Shown here piece after piece: positions 20,748 to 31,855 of a stretch of DNA of 64,000 nt (position 1 is the stretch's first letter; the number at the start of each line of letters is the position of its first letter). A program made the translations under genes and the position numbers. The notes beneath the pieces were generated by a model, which had not been told where the DNA came from, did no database searches, and saw only the letters and a list, made by a program, of their open reading frames with translations. This stretch comes from Angiostrongylus vasorum (Eukaryota > Nematoda > Chromadorea > Rhabditida > Metastrongylidae): positions 1,573,501 to 1,637,500 of the forward strand of contig JADANN010000251.1 in the NCBI GenBank assembly GCA_018806985.1, given 5' to 3'.

Positions 20748-21882
20748 TAAAAACGGGCTAAATATCTTAAGCAGTAAAAAACTTCCTTTCAATTAACAAA
20801 CGTTTTCCCATTTCCTTATTTTTGTTGTTTCTTGTTCTCATTAGTTCCGAACAATGTGCCACCAAAATTAACTGATGAGTGTACTAAGTGATAACGGCAT
20901 TGATTTTCCTTTATCAAAAGGAAAATAAAATAGCTTAAAGTCTGTTTACACCACATAAAACACGAGAGGAATAAGGATAAGCTGGAGAAAAAATAAATAG
21001 GTTCATGTGAGATTAGAAGGTTTCTGATCCGTATAGGAAAATGAAAATGTCTTGCGTTCAACTGCAGCAATACCAACAATATGCCGTCCATGGTAAGAAG
21101 GCGCACACTTTATCAAGAATTCTAGCGTTCGTTTTGCTTGCAATGTAGAGACAGATGTTTTCTGTGGTGTTTCTTAATGGAACCGGTCCCGATGTTCTTT
21201 TTCCCATTAAGAGCCGTGACGAGATTGTCATGAGAGATTTTATCTGACTGTATCCGGAGTTTAGTTGGGAATTTTTCTGCACGGCGTATTTCGAAAAGTT
21301 TCACTGATCGGTGCCGAAGTCATTAAGAAATTGGCTATGAGAAGAAAAACGGCTAGGAACCCTTTTTCTTTTGCAGCGACATGCTTATTAGGACACACGG
21401 CGCCATACGCGCCCTTTAATAGAACACACAACAAAGAAAGTGGATGTAAATGGACATTAGGAAGATTTCTCATCGACTATTAGAGTGAATGTGCACTTCA
21501 GGTCATTTTTTGAGCAAATCCGACTTAACATAAGAAAAGAGGAACAGAGTTCACATTAACTGGAAAATTACGGGTGTTATGGCGTTCGTTGAAAGGGCGA
21601 CAGGGTCACATGTATCACCAACTGTCGCAATCTAATCACAATAAGTCCAGCATCAAAAAAAAAACTCTATTCGTCCCAATCGAGCGCGATAACGCCTATC
21701 ACTCTGGAATAGATATGGGCCGTTCTTTGATCTTGGCATGAGTCATTTAAATTTTGCTGCCTTTTTACGAAAATGGCGTTCCACCGGTAGCACATCGGAT
21801 TCTGCTGTGGAACAGATTTAATTGCATGTAATTCTTGCGAACTGTCCTTTTCGAGTTTAAGCAAGCTTGGTAACAGCTGTCG

Positions 21883-21885
<3 letters not shown>
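20746..21885. other. No recognised feature
   Basis: Unique DNA. Short overlapping frames at 21.1-21.5 kb on both strands have no supporting splice sites or domain. Confidence 0.3.
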
Positions 21886-21913
<28 letters not shown>

Positions 21914-22018
21914 GTTTTTATTATTATCATCATTATCATTATCATCATCATTATTATTACTGTTATTATTATTATTTATTGTTTATTATTATTGTTGTTA
22001 TTATTATTATTACTATTA
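21886..22018. repeat. (TTA)n trinucleotide microsatellite
   Basis: About 130 bp of TTA with interspersed TCA and TTG units. Poly-leucine and poly-tyrosine frames across it are artefacts. Confidence 0.95.
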
Positions 22019-22494
22019 TATGGCTGCCATTTTGGCACTTTTGCCTTTGCCTTCCTCAGAGCCGTTTTTTCATGTGAGAAGAAAACAGTGTGTTGTTTAC
22101 GTAGGATGACGAAGTCGCTGAAGCGTTAGCCATACGATCATAACAGAAGCAACAACAACAACAAAAACAGCAACGGCACTTGTAACCAACCTCACTTCAC
22201 CTCTACAAAGCCAGTTCGTAGGAATTACATGTATTAAACAGCAATGCCGAGGTTTATCGAAACTCGTTCTTTTGAGTAATTAGAATAGTAATTAGTCGTA
22301 CCTTGTTTTCTGAATATAGCTGTAATAACACCTTGTTTGCTTGAGTGAACCATGGCACGCACCTTCATGCATGTACCGGAGTGTGGCATCTAAAGATTAA
22401 GGTGCCACGATGGACAAGCGGTACACCATCAAGCGGCTTCAAGATGGAAACCTAAGAGGTTAGTTTCAGGCACGTCATAGAATAAGAGATAAGA
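22019..22494. other. No recognised feature
   Basis: Unique sequence including a short CAA-rich tract near 22150. Confidence 0.35.
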
Positions 22495-22760
22495 CAGTCG
22501 GCGTTCATCAATCCTCGATGCACTATGGCTCGACTGCACCAAGCATCGCTAGAGATGACTGAATGCCTATCTGCCCTATAAATTGACTCCCGTTGACCCA
22601 AGAAGTGTCACGTCAGTTCTGCTGTCTTCCTTGATAAGTCTGGCACTAATTTGCTTACCGCGGAATGACGGAAGGGTTTGTGAACATGGGGAGCGGGATC
22701 GACCACATAAGCGTTGCACGGTACCTCCAATTACTGCGCTAAACGTGTTCGTGTCTCACG
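22495..22760 (-). mobile_element. SINE-1 copy (diverged)
   Basis: Reverse orientation: GGCGTTCATCAATCC, GCATCGCTAGAGATGACTG, GATAAGTCTGGCACTAATTT, then B box GGGATCGACC and A box CTGCGCTAAACG. Confidence 0.7.
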
Positions 22761-22849
22761 CTCACAAGAATATCAAGAATTTTAAATAGCACAGTGCAAA
22801 TTTAAAGAATATGTGTATAACGTTAACTTTTTTTACTTACCGCCTATTG

Positions 22850-23108
22850 CAATTTTTCACTGCACGGTATTATGTGTGATACAACTACAATGATGCTAAG
22901 GTGTTTGCAAAACTCCAGACCGCAAGTTTCTGCGATGGAGAACGAACGCGCTATTAGCCTTTTCGGAATCTAACGCGTTCACCACCGTACCATGTGTGTC
23001 CTTCGTTTCGCCTGTCTCTAAGCTAGTTCTATCGATATGTGCTGTCAGCAATATCCCGTGAACGGCGCTGATCTGGGGAGCCCAAATCGGCAATAAACCC
23101 AGCTAAGC
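22850..23108 (-). mobile_element. SINE-2 copy
   Basis: On the minus strand: GAAACGAAGGACAC, A box ATGGTACGGTGGTGAACG, B box GCGTTCGTTCTCC, CTGGAGTTTTGCAAACACC, then TGTGATACAACTACAATGAT-type 3' sequence in reverse. Confidence 0.75.
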
Positions 23109-23149
23109 TGAGGCTGAAGTCGAAATCAAAATCTTAGCTTTTTTTTATC

Positions 23150-23323
23150 TACTTGCTATTACAATTTTTCACGGCAGAGTATTATGTGTGATACAACCAC
23201 AATGATGCTGAGATATTTGGAAAACTCCGGACCGCAGGTGCCTGCGGTAGGGAACGAACAAGCTATTACCCTTTTCGGGGGCTAACGCGTTCACCATCAC
23301 TATGTGGGTCCTTCGTTTATATA
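23150..23323 (-). mobile_element. SINE-2 copy, 5' part missing
   Basis: Collinear with the preceding copy from the 3' end to the A box (GTGATGGTGAACG), then stops at an RTE-tailed element. Confidence 0.75.
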
Positions 23324-23324
23324 T

Positions 23325-23999
23325 ATCCTCTCAAAGGTTTACCACCATATCGTGGCAGGGAGGTGTTCCTGCATGTTCGGCTCCGATGTTCAGCGTGGGG
23401 ATTCATTCCTCAGCAGACTCTCCCAAACTGAGCAGTCCGGCGTTTCTCTCTGGAAGCCTAACCAAGAGTAAACCAATATCAGGATCACTGACTTATCATT
23501 TACTGCCTAGTCTTTTTGGCTGCAGGGTATGTATTGCGAAATATAATTTTAGTGATGCTGATATATTTGCAAAACTCCGGACCGCAGGTGTCTACGGTGG
23601 GGGAACGAACGCACTATTACCCTTTCCACTGAGAAGCGAAACGAAGGACCCTTATGGTGTGGTGGTGAGCGCGCTACTACCCGGAAAGGACAATAGCGCG
23701 TTCGTTCCCCACCGTAGACACCTGCGGTCCGGAGTTTTGCAAATATCTCAGCATCATTAATATCAGGATCCACCACCGTCCTGGTATCAAACTAGTCGCA
23801 TGGTGGCATATGCTCTGATCCACAGCGCTGGAGAATGCCTGGAGCGGTGACGACCTGGGTCAGACTTTGGCTAGGCTAACCTCGGGAGTCCAAAGGACCA
23901 CAATGGCTAGACCAGCAAAACTCCTAAAAATTGGAAACTATGCTGGACCCACACAACTTGTGATGACGAGCCATCCAAGTATCCAAGTAGGTAAGTAAG

Positions 24000-24000
<1 letters not shown>
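23325..24000 (+). mobile_element. RTE-tailed short element interrupted by an inverted SINE-2
   Basis: 5' part 23325-23486 (hairpin region to ACCAATATCAGGATC), 3' part 23759-24000 (ATATCAGGATCCACCACC to the tail CCAAGTATCCAAGTAGG). The interruption is the 272-bp block described separately. Confidence 0.8.
23487..23758. mobile_element. Inverted-dimer SINE-2 insertion with 12-bp target duplication
   Basis: Left half (to about 23635) is SINE-2 in minus orientation including its 3' part; right half (about 23636-23758) is SINE-2 in plus orientation. They share an almost perfect inverted repeat of about 70 bp (GATATATTTGCAAAACTCCG against its complement). AATATCAGGATC flanks it at 23475-23486 and 23759-23770. 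Confidence 0.8.

Positions 24001-24003
<3 letters not shown>

Positions 24004-24034
<31 letters not shown>
24004..24034. repeat. (TA)n microsatellite
   Basis: Starts right after the RTE-tailed element's 3' tail. Confidence 0.9.
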
Positions 24035-24037
<3 letters not shown>

Positions 24038-24045
24038 TATAGATA

Positions 24046-25496
24046 TATAGGTAAACAAATGCACGTAAACACGTACACACACTTGAAAACACGTGCACAG
24101 ACACTAATACACACAAACATACACGCACATACAAACGGTAAAAAACACATTACTACACACATATACCAGCATTTTCAATCGTATCAAAACATTATAGAAA
24201 CGTCATGGATACATATGTACATACTCATGAAAAAAAAATTTGTAATAGGACGTGTGTAGTAGCTGTAGTGATAAATGTTGATATTTGTAAATGAATGCTA
24301 CTGTTTCTTCATCGTTAGGGAGGAAAATTTACAGACCAAAAAAAAAGAGCGAGAAAGAAAGGTATGGTGCCCACGTATTAAATCACTTTGAAAGCAAAAA
24401 CCCGATTGCTGCAGAATGGATCAATCGTTGATAAACAAATTTTTATCGACGGATAACCATATCAATAACAATCGCCCTAAAATAGCATCGCCGGATGAGC
24501 ATGGCTCAGTCGTACGGTGTTCCATTGACGAGAAGACCCGTCTCGGTGCGGTTATGAACACGCCATATCGAGAAGCAGAACAACCATAGACCATCAACTC
24601 GGATCATCGGCTCTGATGAAGACGAAGACATCAAAACATTAGCCGAAATAAACATTATTATCGACCCAGTGTAAGGTCAATAATTTAAAAACATGTTGGT
24701 TAAAATAATTCTTCTGGCCTTTGCAATAAATTCGAATAACCGAAGGAAGCAAGAAGTGTTGAAAAACTGAATATCTCTCTGCATGAATAAGAGAGATCTT
24801 CGCTAAAACTCGAAATCAGGTCAACGATAGCGAAAAAATCTTCACTGATCCGAAGAACACTTCTCAGTTAAATCGAACCGAAAAAGTTCGCACTGAATTA
24901 GATAATCATCGTAACGCTTTTCTAGACCATTAGAAGAAAACTCGATTCTAGCCCATCTCCTTAGCGAGAAATTTCTTTAGACTGAACGATCCGAAGTTTT
25001 CACGGCCTCATAAGCTTACATTCATCCGGAATTTTAATGGATTATCAGCGGCAATAATAATACAAATTTAAACTATTAAGATTATAGATTTTTAGGCTTA
25101 GGCATTTTAACAAAAATCGATGGTTTCCAATCTTTCTTTTTGCATAAGATTTTCTGGATAACTAAAGGAACAATGGGAAGAGTGAGGCAAATACCGTACA
25201 TCCTGTGTCAACTGTTCCTGCCAGCATTGTAATGTAACAGCACATACACTACAAAGTTTTGCTATTTTAAAGACATTCTAACACTGTGGTGAAGAAGAAA
25301 TGACGCCATTGAGAGACGAAATACAAAGATGAACGACGACGCCCAACTTCGACAGCCCTTTAATCACGTCTCCTCAAAGACTCGTTCCACACAATGACCA
25401 ATTAACGAATATGGTTGGCCTTTAAGTGTTTCTTCATTGCTTTGCTTTTTTGCGACGTCGCCTAATGTGCTAATTTTCTACAGTGATTTCAAAATG
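24046..25496. other. Mostly unique; contains a PLE-like 3' end near 24.6 kb
   Basis: CACA-rich stretch at 24060-24160, then unique AT-rich DNA. The only structured element seen is the hammerhead-like block at 24609-24644, which is followed by AAATAAACATT, a possible end of a second retroelement family. Confidence 0.4.
24609..24644 (+). ncRNA. Hammerhead-like motif of a second family
   Basis: GGCT, canonical core CTGATGA, extra A, GACG, loop AAGA, CATC, AAAAC, ATT, AGCC. Outer GGCT and AGCC pair perfectly. GAAAC has become AAAAC and stem II has one mismatch, both explicable by CpG decay. Confidence 0.45.
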
Positions 25497-25519
25497 TCGG
25501 CCAATTAAATCAATTTTTC

Positions 25520-26142
25520 CAGCTCACCTCAAGAACACCCAAATGTTCCTAGAACGTCTACGTGACGCATCTCCTAACAACCGTACGTCATGGGAGTCCT
25601 TCGACGTTACCGCGCTGTACACCAACGTATCGTATGACTCCGCAGTGCAAGCCATCCACGAAGTTCTTATTGAACATGAAGGAAGAATAAATATGCATGA
25701 CTTGTCCATCCAGCAGTTTATGGCTCTTTTAAAGGAGTGCCTAAACTGCTCGATTTTCAGATGGTCTGGGAAATATTTCGCGCAAATAAGGTGGTTGGTA
25801 ACGAGGCAGCGAGTGGCACCAAGCCTTGCCATTGTGTTTATGTCTAAGATAGAAGCCCCTATTCTCGGTTTCCGGCCACTACTCTACAGCAGATATGTAG
25901 ACGATTGCTTTGTCGTCTTCTCTACGCAGGAGGAGCTGGACAAATGCTTTGAATTATTGAACGAGCAGTCTGAGTGCAGAAAACTGGCTTCTGTTTCTAA
26001 ACGTTCAAATAAACCTATCAAGTGCGGTTACATGACAAAGTGGTACCGAAAACCAAGCAACAAAAAACATCCTGGTTCATTTGCTTTCTTCCCACCCTTC
26101 ACACACAAAGAGGGCACTTGTGACACACAACCTGGCAAATAA
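25520..26142 (+). CDS. PLE-C reverse transcriptase fragment
   Basis: The frame is open through LKNTQMFLERLRDASPNN, then FDVTALYTNVSYDSAVQAI (first catalytic aspartate block, intact), LKECLNCSIFRWSGKYFAQI, RYVDDCFVVFSTQEELDKCF with the Y-x-DD box, and YMTKWYRKPSNKK. A deletion removes part of the segment after LNEQSE, and the frame ends at 26142 through a shift. Best template for the family's RT. Confidence 0.85.
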
Positions 26143-26486
26143 AGGAACAATCGCGCGACTTGGCTCGGCAAAGAGCCATCTCCAATGGCTACGAAATAGT
26201 TAGTGCGCGAGATAATTTTAGAAAGAGAGAGACGCATCCAAGCGAAACACTTGGCCAAAAGCAAGTCCCGTTCATGTTGCACTTTATTAGCGATGAAGTA
26301 AGCGCAGCTACAAAACGATGCTTAAGAAGGGCAGGTCTAGAGGAATTGGTAGCGACAGTTGAAATAATGCCTGCTACTCTATGTCGCCAGTAAGTTCGTG
26401 ACCGCCTGCATGGCCGTCTGTGTGAAACAAGAAATTGCGTAATTTGTCCTTACGGCAAAGGGCGGTGATTGCATAACTTCAGGTAC

Positions 26487-26808
26487 GACATATCTGATCT
26501 CTTGTAATAATTGCGGAGATGAATATATTGGCGAAACAGGTAGACCTTTGTGTATCCGTATAAAAGAATACCTAGATGGCAAACGAAAACCAAGACAAAG
26601 TATCCCACTAGGCACGCATAGGGTACAAAAGCATAGCGGAGACGATTTTGAAGTAAAAGTCAGTATCCTTTCACAGGAGACTAAAACACCAGCGCGAAAA
26701 CTTCTTGAGGCTTTTTGGATAGATGCCAAAAACCCTACAATGAATAGCAGGGATGAATGCCCAGAGGTCATACGCGACCTGACCCCGTATGTTCGCATCA
26801 ATTTCTGA
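26487..26808 (+). CDS. PLE-C GIY-YIG endonuclease domain
   Basis: In one frame: TYLISCNNCGDEYIGETGRP (the GIY and YIG strands, here YLIS and YIG), LCIRIKEYLDGKRKPRQ (arginine of the catalytic helix), PLGTHRVQKHSGDDFEVKV, ETKTPARKLLEAFWIDAK, MNSRDECPEVIRDLTPYV and stop TGA. This type of C-terminal nuclease makes the nick that primes PLE reverse transcription. The paired cysteines just before it fit the zinc-binding linker typical of PLEs. All expected motifs remain. Confidence 0.85.
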
Positions 26809-27005
26809 TGTGGGATGGTGCAGTCATCAACCTTATGCGACCATAATCAGCTGTTCTAATCTTCCTCATGGGAAGGCACGTAAAAAAAGCGGTGAGTATT
26901 TTCGAGAAGCTCTTGACCACGTAATTACCAAAGAATTTTTCGTCTTTTTTGTAAGTGTTATTGAAGCGATTGGCCTAGTAAATTGCATCTCAGTATACCC
27001 TTCCA

Positions 27006-27041
27006 GGCTCTGAAGAAGGCGATACTGCCGAAACGTCAGCT
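27006..27041 (+). ncRNA. Hammerhead-like motif, PLE-C (cleanest copy)
   Basis: GGCT, CTGAAGA, extra A, GGC, loop GATACT, GCC, GAAAC, GTC, AGCT. All invariant hammerhead core positions are present; the predicted cut follows the C of GTC. The very short ACGT stem III is self-complementary, so a dimer is needed to form it. Confidence 0.6.
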
Positions 27042-27117
27042 ATTGTTGTATTGTATTGTGTTTTTCTATGGAAGTAAATGTATGCTCTTTAACAACCTCG
27101 CGATTGCTGAACAAGAA

Positions 27118-27804
27118 AACGGAAAGATACGCTTATAGTGCAAGGCAAGACGAATTTAACCAGCTCCATTGATAACGGCTGTAGAATAAGAAAACGAATG
27201 CCAGCAGAAGATGCTAGAACTCATAGGAAATATGAAATTGTGTGGGAAAGTTGTTAAATTAGAGGCAACACAGAATCCTTCCACACTAGTTAATAGCACT
27301 ATGAGCTTGGTAGAAAACCCTAGCACGCAGGTTTTTCGTCCTTCTTTTAGTTTTATCCGAAGTGCACGAAAAGTCTAATAATATATAATAGAATATCAAG
27401 CTAAAGACACATATTTGAATGATTGGTATATTTCTGACTTGGTGGTTATTTACCTATTTTCTAGTCAATAAGATTGCTTCTGATGAAGAGCTGTGAACAT
27501 TCTTTCACTGCTATCACGGAATTTCAAAGATAGCCATTGTCGATCAGCATAAATCTTGTCAATGAGAAGAGAATAAAAATCCACTAACTAGTCCCAAACT
27601 CATGAGAGGGCCCGTTTTTCATATTTCTTCATGGAAGCTCTGCAAGAAAAATTACGGCGCTGTACTACTCCCTTGAGATTGGAGAGCTCAGTGCGCCATT
27701 CACAAGGATATATGAACACCACAAGGATAAATGAAAACCTCTTTTGTGTCTGTTCAAAATGCTCGATATTTAGAATGATAAAGTTCAAATCCATAAAATG
27801 ATAT
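27118..27804. other. No recognised feature
   Basis: Unique sequence between PLE-C and an RTE-tailed element. Confidence 0.35.
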
Positions 27805-28205
27805 CTTACTTTGGATACCTAGGTATTTGGATGCCCCCTTTTACTGGTTGTGCGGGAACCAGCACAATTTGCATTAATTCGGAGTTTTACTCGTTTAGTC
27901 AATGTGGTTGTTTGGAGTCCAGAGGTCACTCCAGGCCAAAGTATGCCCCAAGTAGTCACCACCGCCGGCAGTGCTCTCCATTGTTGATCTGAGGGAGATT
28001 TGCCACCATGCGACTAGTTTAATACCAAGACGGTGGTGGATCCTCGTATTGGCATACTCTTAGTTGGGTTTCGTAATGGAAAAGCCGGCCTCCTTCACAG
28101 CTTGGGGGACACTGCTAGGTGTGTGAATCCCTGCTGTACATCGCAATCCGATACCCAGAAATACCTCCCAACCAGGATGAGACGGCAAACCTTTGGGAGG
28201 CAAAA
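27805..28205 (-). mobile_element. RTE-tailed short element, near full length
   Basis: Tail ACCTAGGTATTTGGATG at left, body GCCACCATGCGACTAG, 5' hairpin arms CTCCCAACC and TTTGGGAGG at right. Confidence 0.75.
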
Positions 28206-28794
28206 TGTTACCATGACTGTTATCTGCCTTTCCATGGTTTTATGTTATGCACAAAAAAGATCCGAACCTTCCTTCTTTTCATAAGACTTTTTGATTAGTA
28301 ACAAATTGTTAAAAAAGTAGGCAGTACCTGCTGAGGGAGGCAATTATGCCAACGTATTTTACTTTATAGATCATATGAGTATGCTTTTCAACTATATTGA
28401 TTGATGTTACGGAATTCTACTCACTTCGCTTTTTTCTTTCATTGGTTGGTCCTACCACTCTTCCACTGGTCAGCATTTCAAGCAGGTTCGGCCAAAGCTG
28501 CCCGCTTGAGGCCATCGCTTATCGAGGTAATCCGTTTAGTTCTACGATTTCAATAGGCTCAAGGAGCGTCACATTTCTTTAAGAACCTTCATGAAGATGT
28601 CTCAAAAATCTTGGTAGCTCCTCTTCATTGTTGTGTGCTCAATATTTAACAAAATCTAATGGCAGACGCCTTCTATTATTGGCACGCATTATGTGGTCAG
28701 AAATTATTACACAGAACGGAGCCCAGCAAAGTCGTTTTAATTTTTTCAGAGTATTTGTGAGTAGCATCACTTTTTTAATAGTGTAAGTTTTTTT
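28206..28794. other. No recognised feature
   Basis: Unique sequence. Confidence 0.35.
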
Positions 28795-29105
28795 GGAGAA
28801 AGTGGATAACGCAGTGGCAGCGATCCCATTCATTGCGCGAACGGCCTAATCTATTCAAGCAGTGGTGGAACCTGTACCGAGCGCACCAAACCTCTCACAT
28901 CTCCACTGTTGGAAAATTGCTACCAGACTTTCTTAGGACAAACCGATTTTTCTAATCTCCGTGGCAACGCTCTATCAAGGTCGTCTCAGGATTCTAGAAA
29001 GAATTAATCCAACCAGCACTTAACGACATTCGTAATGATCACGAAAAGAAAACGCTGGCAAAAAGTTCGTAGGTGTTCGTAGACAGTGGACCCTGAGGGA
29101 AGATT
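28795..29105 (+). mobile_element. SINE-3-like relic
   Basis: A box GATAACGCAGTGGCAGCG, later AACCAGCACTTAACGACATT and CAAAAAGTTCGTAGGTG, matching the order of SINE-3 at 60.4 kb. Confidence 0.5.
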
Positions 29106-29837
29106 CAGAATGCAAGAAGTGCTGGCATGGCAGTTGTTGATAGTGATTAAGGTACATCGATCCTTCATATCGTGCTTTAACGATGGTCGCATTCCTTAAT
29201 CGCTATGTGTTAGCTAATATAAGCCCGACTGCTGTAGGATGGATTTTCCTTCGAAAAAACAAATTATTCTCAGCGGTCAGTCATTATCAACAGGAATCGT
29301 TCTGTATAAAAGAAAGCTGCCGGGTGACCTTGAATCATTCGAGCGGTGCCCCGCTAAGGAGGATTCCTAGATACGACGACGAAGACACCACATCAGGAAG
29401 GAGAACGACAGTGAGCATCTTCTTGAATGATCAGTTCTAAAGAAGACAAAGACGTCGAGACGTCAGCAAAATAAACATTTGATAATGACTTTCTAGCTTA
29501 TCGATGAAACAATGCACACTGATTATTTATACCGAGGCTTAATGACGGTTGGTTTGATAAAAGAAAGTTGATTTATGCTATTCTGAGTTTCTCTCCGCCG
29601 AAGAGTCAATGAAGTCTCTAAGTTTAACTCAGTATTCTTGCCTTCCCGAGAGAGTTCTGAGTTAAACTTACTCTACTTTTTCTAAATTTCTACTCTTCTA
29701 TTCACTCCTTTCCAAATTTTTTCCAAAACTAAACTAAAAATTAACATGACAAATGCAAGATGAGCGAGATTAGAGATGAGATTACTCGAAAAATTGCAGT
29801 TTAACCCATGTCGGAACTATAAGGAGCCACCCTGTTC
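29106..29837. other. Unique, with a second-family retroelement end near 29.45 kb
   Basis: A plus-strand frame at 29183-29440 ends beside the hammerhead-like block and may be the C-terminal coding end of another retroelement; no domain recognised. Confidence 0.35.
29433..29467 (+). ncRNA. Hammerhead-like motif of a second family
   Basis: AGTT, CTAAAGA (core changed at one site), extra A, GACA, loop AAGA, CGTC, GAGAC, GTC, AGC, then AAAATAAACATT. Same layout and stem II as 24609 with different decay. Confidence 0.4.
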
Positions 29838-30236
29838 ACACACGGACTTTTTTTTATTTTATTTAATCCGTCTTCACGTCTACTATGCGGATCCCGGCAC
29901 TTCTGACATTCGATTCGTTTCCTCGTATATATTGTCCACGAAGATCTTCCAACTTTTGCGGGTGGCTTCGCTAGCTAACTGCTTGAGAAATTTTATTTTA
30001 TCTTGAATGTTGTAGAATGCTGGTCGAGCAATTCTTTCTGGAGTCCTGACTGAGAAAGCCGTGATGGAGCGTTCCCAATTGGAATGCAGAGAGTGGTTTT
30101 TTTCCCCGACAAGTCCGGTACTAACTTCCCGACCCCAAGATGAGAGGCTTGGTTGGTCTGGGAAAAAACAGTCGAGTTAGCACCATGCTCGTGATGACGT
30201 ACATCACTACCACTGTGCTATCCGCCCCTAAACGGA
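29838..30236 (-). mobile_element. SINE-3 copy, near full length
   Basis: Minus strand starts GGGGCGGATAGCACAGTGG (A box), B-box region GCTAACTCGACTG, then CCAACCAAGCCTCTCATC, GACTTGTCGGGG, GTCCACAATATATACGAGG, and ends near AATAAAATAAAAAAAAGTCC. Confidence 0.75.
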
Positions 30237-30724
30237 CTACTGAGCTGAGACTGTAGAATATAAAGTAGTACTTCCTATTAAACAAATTTTCAAGGCTTGC
30301 AAACCTTATAAATAACACGAAATATGCGCCGTTGACCCTAACGTTCCATGTTCTTAAACTCGCTGGATTATTAAAAATAAACAAGTTCATTATGTCTTCA
30401 CATCGGACTTAACCAAGCTCCCTGCTACAAAGCTTTAATTTCCGTTAATAAAAGAAGAATTTCTGACACAAAACCGTTCAAAATAATCACAGTCACTTGA
30501 GAACGGTTCCATATAGGAAAAGCTGATTGCGAGTAGCCGGGTGTGCACCGCCGAATCGTAAAGGACAAGACGTCAGCTTTGATGTTTCTGTCAAAGACGC
30601 TCCATGTACTGAACTGCAACACCCATCATAGAGGTGAATGAATGCATATTCGGTCTACAGGGTCATTGCAGTGGCCTAGCGATGTATAATATCAAGTCAT
30701 TATTTCCCTCTATCCTTTGAGATA
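30237..30724. other. No recognised feature
   Basis: Unique sequence. Confidence 0.35.
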
Positions 30725-31010
30725 GGGGCACTTGTGGCGCAGTGGTCGCAGGGCGCCCTGTAATACACACGTAGAATCGATCCTTGTGCCCATGGCCCAC
30801 CAAGCCTTCCATCCCTCCGGGGTCGGCAAACTGGAACCAGGTTTGTCTGGGAGGATAGCAGTACTATCTCGATACATCGGCAGGCCACCACGAGTCATTG
30901 TGAAGGCCAGATATGCATTCATTCACCTCCAAACGATGCTTGTTGAAGCCAAAAGCATGGCGCATCCCTTGCGGTTTGATCAACCCGAGAGCTTTATCCT
31001 ATTTTTTTAT
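30725..31010 (+). mobile_element. SINE-1 copy, near full length
   Basis: A box TGGCGCAGTGGTCG, B box AGAATCGATCC, 3' end TTTGATCAACCCGAGAGC followed by two TTTATCC/TTATCC units, the apparent tandem tail of this family. Confidence 0.85.
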
Positions 31011-31621
31011 CCTATCGGATTACTTTGGTACCAGTTTGCCACTTCGGGAAGCATAGCGTGATTAATTGTAAGTAATACGAAACAGGTGAACGATTATGTA
31101 TATATTGCGGAGGATTCTCTACTCACTGCGTTATACCCGTCCACTATTTGGAAACTCTTCCAATTATCTGCAGTTGAAAAAAAAGTCGTCTGGATAACGT
31201 AGACGAGAGAAGGGCGTAAACGATGGCAGTTTCTATGGAATTCATTAACTTGGTGAAATTTGTTATTCAGCATAAGACATTTAAAATATGCTGTTAAAAA
31301 GGCAGTTTTTCTTCTTTGTTTTCAAGTGAACTCACGGCTTCAATGTCATTCTCATCCATACGCCGAGAATTCGTCGTGGTCTTAAAAGTCAACCAATTTT
31401 ACGTCGCACCACTTGCGAATGAGATAAGGACAACGGCTACAACTTATTCTATCATTCTGTAATGGAATCGAAATTAGTGATACCTGTAAATCTAGCATTT
31501 TTCCCAAGTCATATCGGATCGATAAATCTATCAATCAATAAGCCGTCAGTCAGGAGATAAACGAAATATTTAGCATGCGCAACATTACCGTTACGAACGT
31601 TACACATCCGGATTTCCATAG
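31011..31621. other. No recognised feature; possible intron
   Basis: Unique sequence upstream of the 31.6 kb exon. Confidence 0.35.
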
Positions 31622-31855
31622 TTATGTAAGCTGAACATGCAACGTAGCAGAGGTTTCATGGAATCGATTATCGGCAGTTTTGATGACGGGTTCGTAAAGG
31701 GGAAGGACGCCCAAGGAACACTGGTAAAAATTCTCCGAACATTTGAAAGGACAGGTGACTACAGTACAGTGTTTTCAACTACGTTAGACCATAAACACGT
31801 TGTCAGGCAAATAGAAAGCTGGTCAAGGAAGAAAAGCAAAAAGCGCGAAGAATAA
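31622..31855 (+). CDS. Possible terminal host exon, 77 residues
   Basis: An acceptor (GATTTCCATAG) precedes an open frame: LCKLNMQRSRGFMESIIGSF, DDGFVKGKDAQGTLVKILRT, FERTGDYSTVFSTTLDHKH, then a basic end SWSRKKSKKREE and TAA. AATAAA overlaps the stop codon. The composition is protein-like and no repeat explains it. An ATG inside could make it a 72-residue single-exon gene. Family not recognised; the basic C-terminus would fit a nuclear or RNA-associated protein, but that is a guess. Confidence 0.45.
   Translation, partial: LCKLNMQRSRGFMESIIGSFDDGFVKGKDAQGTLVKILRTFERTGDYSTVFSTTLDHKHVVRQIESWSRKKSKKREE

Larger units (their letters stand above)
25497..27117 (+). mobile_element. PLE-C: RT, GIY-YIG and 3' end
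   Basis: Best plus-strand copy of the family. It is truncated at the 5' side within or before RT and ends at GAACAAGAAAAC. Order: RT, linker with cysteine pairs, GIY-YIG endonuclease, about 310 bp 3' region with hammerhead-like block. Frame lost between RT and endonuclease. Confidence 0.88.

Noticed and set aside
21667..22109. Poly-leucine and poly-isoleucine frames resembling a membrane protein
   Set aside because: They are translations of the TTA trinucleotide repeat.
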